In this document: positions 13,338-13,836 of the stretch, piece by piece
How positions within the stretch are numbered: position 1 is the first letter of the stretch
Layout of the letters: the number at the start of each line of letters is the position of its first letter
NCBI GenBank assembly: GCA_025353085.1
Contig: JANXRI010000132.1
Span: forward strand, 1-13,836
Origin: Betaproteobacteria bacterium
Lineage (GTDB): Bacteria; Pseudomonadota; Gammaproteobacteria; Burkholderiales; SG8-41
DNA length: 13,836 nucleotides
Direction of reading: 5' to 3'
The notes under the pieces: generated by a model
What the model was told of the DNA's origin: nothing
What the model saw: the letters and a program-made list of their open reading frames with translations, nothing else
The model's database searches: none
Translations under genes and position numbers: made by a program

Positions 13338-13526
13338 TTAGTTTGGCTCATCCCTTGGGACAACAAGATTTACTTCCTCCCGCTCGCCCTCAAGGTCGAA
13401 CATATTCCGACTGACCCGGTCGTCGCATGCGTCGGCGGCCTCAACTTGCAACGCCACATATTCTGCATTGCGCCAAGCGAGCGGAAGCGGCTGTTGCTTA
13501 CGGGTGCGAGGTGTGGTGTGTTTCAT
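13338..13526 (-). CDS. Small hypothetical protein upstream of the CsbD-like gene
   Basis: This 62-residue ORF was not recognised as any family. The N-terminus is basic (KHTTPRTRKQQ) and the C-terminal half acidic (EAADACDD, DLEGEREE); there is no signal peptide or membrane segment. Its main support is a good ribosome-binding site, AAAGGAG at 13535-13541, 8 nt before the ATG. It also lies on the same strand, 80 nt before the CsbD-like gene. A run of eight T on the coding strand (13286-13293) lies in the gap between the two. It could be a real small protein, perhaps also stress-related, or a chance ORF. Confidence 0.45.
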   Translation of the reverse strand: MKHTTPRTRKQQPLPLAWRNAEYVALQVEAADACDDRVSRNMFDLEGEREEVNLVVPRDEPN

Positions 13527-13570
13527 GGCTCAAGCTCCTTTGAGGGTTCCCAATACCTTCGCAGAATAGA

Positions 13571-13585
13571 CCACGCACTGCGTGG
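13571..13585. other. Short hairpin in the gene-free stretch 13527-13787
   Basis: CCACGCACTGCGTGG forms a 6-bp stem around ACT. The surrounding 261 nt, from 13527 to 13787, hold the ribosome-binding site of the small ORF, a copy of the palindromic repeat and a terminator-like hairpin, but no gene that could be supported. Confidence 0.3.
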
Positions 13586-13636
13586 CTCTCTGTACGTTAA
13601 CGAACTTTTGTATGAATTATTCGGCGACACGCCCAG

Positions 13637-13654
13637 GCGAGGCGCCTGCGCTAC
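13637..13654. repeat. Partial copy of the GCGCCTGCGCTAC repeat family
   Basis: GCGAGGCGCC (13637-13646) matches the left arm of the large hairpin at 8966-8975. The overlapping GGCGCCTGCGCTAC (13641-13654) matches its right end. It therefore looks like a copy in which the central hairpin was deleted, joining both arms. Confidence 0.7.
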
Positions 13655-13694
13655 AAGATGGCGCCGCTCGCGACGATAATCAGCAATCGGTTAG

Positions 13695-13720
13695 CCGCAT
13701 TACACTAATGCGGTGTTTTT
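13695..13720 (+). terminator. Rho-independent terminator without a known upstream gene
   Basis: CCGCATTA and TAATGCGG make a perfect 8-bp stem around CAC, followed by TG and five T. The orientation is for transcription on the + strand, but the nearest + strand gene ends almost 1 kb upstream. It may end an unannotated small transcript or be a chance hairpin. Confidence 0.5.
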
Positions 13721-13787
13721 CAAACAATGAACTTTCGACGTCTCCGCGTTAATCGGCGCTTAAGTGCCAGCAGAATGAAGCACTAAA

Positions 13788-13836
13788 CTAGATACCGGCA
13801 TACCACTGGTAACCCATGTCTTCCCAGTAGCCGCCC
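13788..13836 (-). CDS. C-terminal end of a gene entering from the right edge
   Basis: Reading leftward from the edge, one frame gives GGYWEDMGYQWYAGI and then TAG at 13788-13790. The aromatic and glycine content looks like a real protein end rather than random codons, and the other two frames look less protein-like. With only 15 residues visible the family cannot be named. Confidence 0.4.
   Translation of the reverse strand, partial: GGYWEDMGYQWYAGI

Noticed and set aside
1..13836. Mobile element, phage, CRISPR or toxin-antitoxin system
   Set aside because: No transposase, integrase, cas gene, regularly spaced repeat or recognisable toxin pair was found; the repeats present are short intergenic palindromes.

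Overview
The window looks like chromosomal DNA of a betaproteobacterium, probably of the order Burkholderiales. It is G+C-rich (about 60% by eye), and it carries five periplasmic receptors of the Bug/TctC family, which is strongly expanded in Bordetella, Cupriavidus and relatives. It also has dioxygenase, crotonase and cupin genes typical of catabolic accessory regions. No rRNA, tRNA, CRISPR array, transposase or phage gene was seen.

Left part (1-2054): the end of a Bug receptor is followed after 3 nt by a DadA-like FAD amine oxidase on the + strand. This pair converges on a small exported PRC-barrel protein on the - strand.

Middle left (2210-6085, all - strand): reading 5' to 3' there are two different TauD/TfdA-type Fe(II)/2-oxoglutarate dioxygenases, a small dimeric alpha/beta-barrel-like protein, an exported zincin-type metalloprotease coupled to it by a TAATG overlap, and a crotonase. 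Gaps are small (82, 20, -1 and 118 nt), so this is probably one operon. It could oxidise an acid taken up by nearby receptors and pass it to CoA-dependent steps, but no substrate can be read from the sequence.

Middle right (6266-12722): a divergent TctC-type receptor is followed by a small exported His/Arg/Tyr-rich protein with internal repeats. Next come a - strand Bug receptor, a + strand Bug receptor, a tandem-duplicated cupin protein and a fifth Bug receptor. No TctA or TctB membrane subunit is present, so these receptors must work with permeases encoded elsewhere.

Right part (12723-13836): a convergent intergenic region with an inverted repeat leads to a CsbD-family stress protein and a small unknown ORF, both on the - strand. 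Beyond these lie an isolated terminator-like hairpin and the last codons of a gene entering from the right edge.

Several intergenic gaps hold inverted repeats. One hairpin family, with the core GCGCCTGCGCTAC, occurs three times (5093, 8961 and 13637). Two other hairpins lie at 11438-11515 and 12771-12868. The most interesting material is the two-dioxygenase/metalloprotease cluster, the cupin duplication with one altered metal-ligand position, the receptor crowding and the repeat family. Nothing in the window proves a wholly new system.
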